Below are positions 5,791-5,883 of a stretch of DNA of 5,883 nucleotides, piece by piece. The first letter of the stretch is position 1. Every line of letters starts with the position of its first letter. The notes beneath the pieces are model-generated. The model did no database searches and was not told where the DNA came from. It saw nothing but the letters and a program-made list of their open reading frames with translations. The translations under genes were made by a program, and so were the position numbers. The stretch comes from an uncultured Lachnospiraceae bacterium (GTDB lineage Bacteria; Bacillota; Clostridia; Lachnospirales; Lachnospiraceae), in the NCBI GenBank assembly GCA_947178115.1, contig CAMWXF010000133.1:1-5883 (forward strand). Reading direction: 5' to 3'.

Positions 5791-5883
5791 TTATTTTTTC
5801 TTGAAATAATAGAAGCCGTAAGCGGGTATATTGACATCCCCGAGTTTCGTTGAGGTTCCTGTGATCAAGTCAATGTATTCATC
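5791..5883 (-). CDS. 3' end of a convergent gene, possibly a glycoside hydrolase (partial)
   Basis: On the minus strand the frame is open from the window edge for 30 codons and ends at TAA (5793-5791). The visible tail contains YIDLITGTSTKLGDVNIPAYG followed by FYYFKKK. A D-L-(L/I)-T-G segment followed about ten residues later by (L/I)-P-A/P-Y-G and an aromatic or aliphatic strand is typical of the last beta-sandwich strands of several glycoside hydrolases, for example GH42 beta-galactosidases and some GH13 enzymes. The family cannot be settled from 30 residues. Position beside a bidirectional terminator supports a real gene end. Coding status is likely; the function is a guess from the tail motif and the carbohydrate-related neighbours. 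Confidence 0.6.
   Translation of the reverse strand, partial: DEYIDLITGTSTKLGDVNIPAYGFYYFKKK

Noticed and set aside
1..5883. CRISPR array, insertion sequence, phage or defence genes
   Set aside because: No direct repeats of array type, no transposase or integrase motifs and no abrupt change in composition were seen.

Overview
The window looks like chromosomal DNA of an anaerobic, Gram-positive gut Firmicute, most likely Lachnospiraceae (Clostridium cluster XIVa). The basis is strong GGAGG-type ribosome binding sites, AT-rich intergenic DNA with TGN-extended -10 boxes, a type I pullulanase with a C-terminal membrane anchor, a TSCPD (TIGR03905-like) small cysteine protein, a clostridial-type stand-alone MurG and a 448-residue Pgi. 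The genus cannot be fixed from this sequence alone.

Layout, left to right. (1) 1-617, + strand: 3' end of a surface pullulanase gene, closed by tandem stops and a long intrinsic terminator (687-744). (2) 911-1780, +: a complete DegV-family fatty-acid-binding protein. (3) 1810-2583, -: an unrecognised membrane protein with three predicted membrane segments, convergent with degV. Its terminator hairpin overlaps its own last codons. (4) 2584-2842: a divergent promoter region, with a good + promoter whose -10 box lies inside a perfect palindrome. (5) 2843-3085 and 3102-4178, +: a two-gene operon of a TSCPD protein and MurG. (6) 4227-4334: a separate promoter and leader for pgi, then pgi at 4335-5681. 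(7) 5686-5780: three hairpins in a row, the last a clear bidirectional terminator. (8) 5791-5883, -: the last 30 codons of a convergent gene, possibly a glycoside hydrolase.

Functionally the window mixes carbohydrate use (starch debranching outside the cell, glucose-6-P/fructose-6-P interconversion inside, perhaps another glycosidase) with envelope building (lipid II synthesis by MurG) and lipid handling (DegV/FakB). Pgi makes fructose-6-P, which feeds both glycolysis and, through glucosamine-6-P, the UDP-GlcNAc used by MurG. That link is general biochemistry; nothing in the sequence shows co-regulation.

Most of the window is ordinary housekeeping DNA. I see no mobile element, CRISPR array, tRNA, rRNA, defence system or clear new system. 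The points most worth a second look are the unknown membrane protein with a nine-T run in its first codons, the palindrome over the promoter of the TSCPD-murG operon, and the hairpin cluster after pgi.
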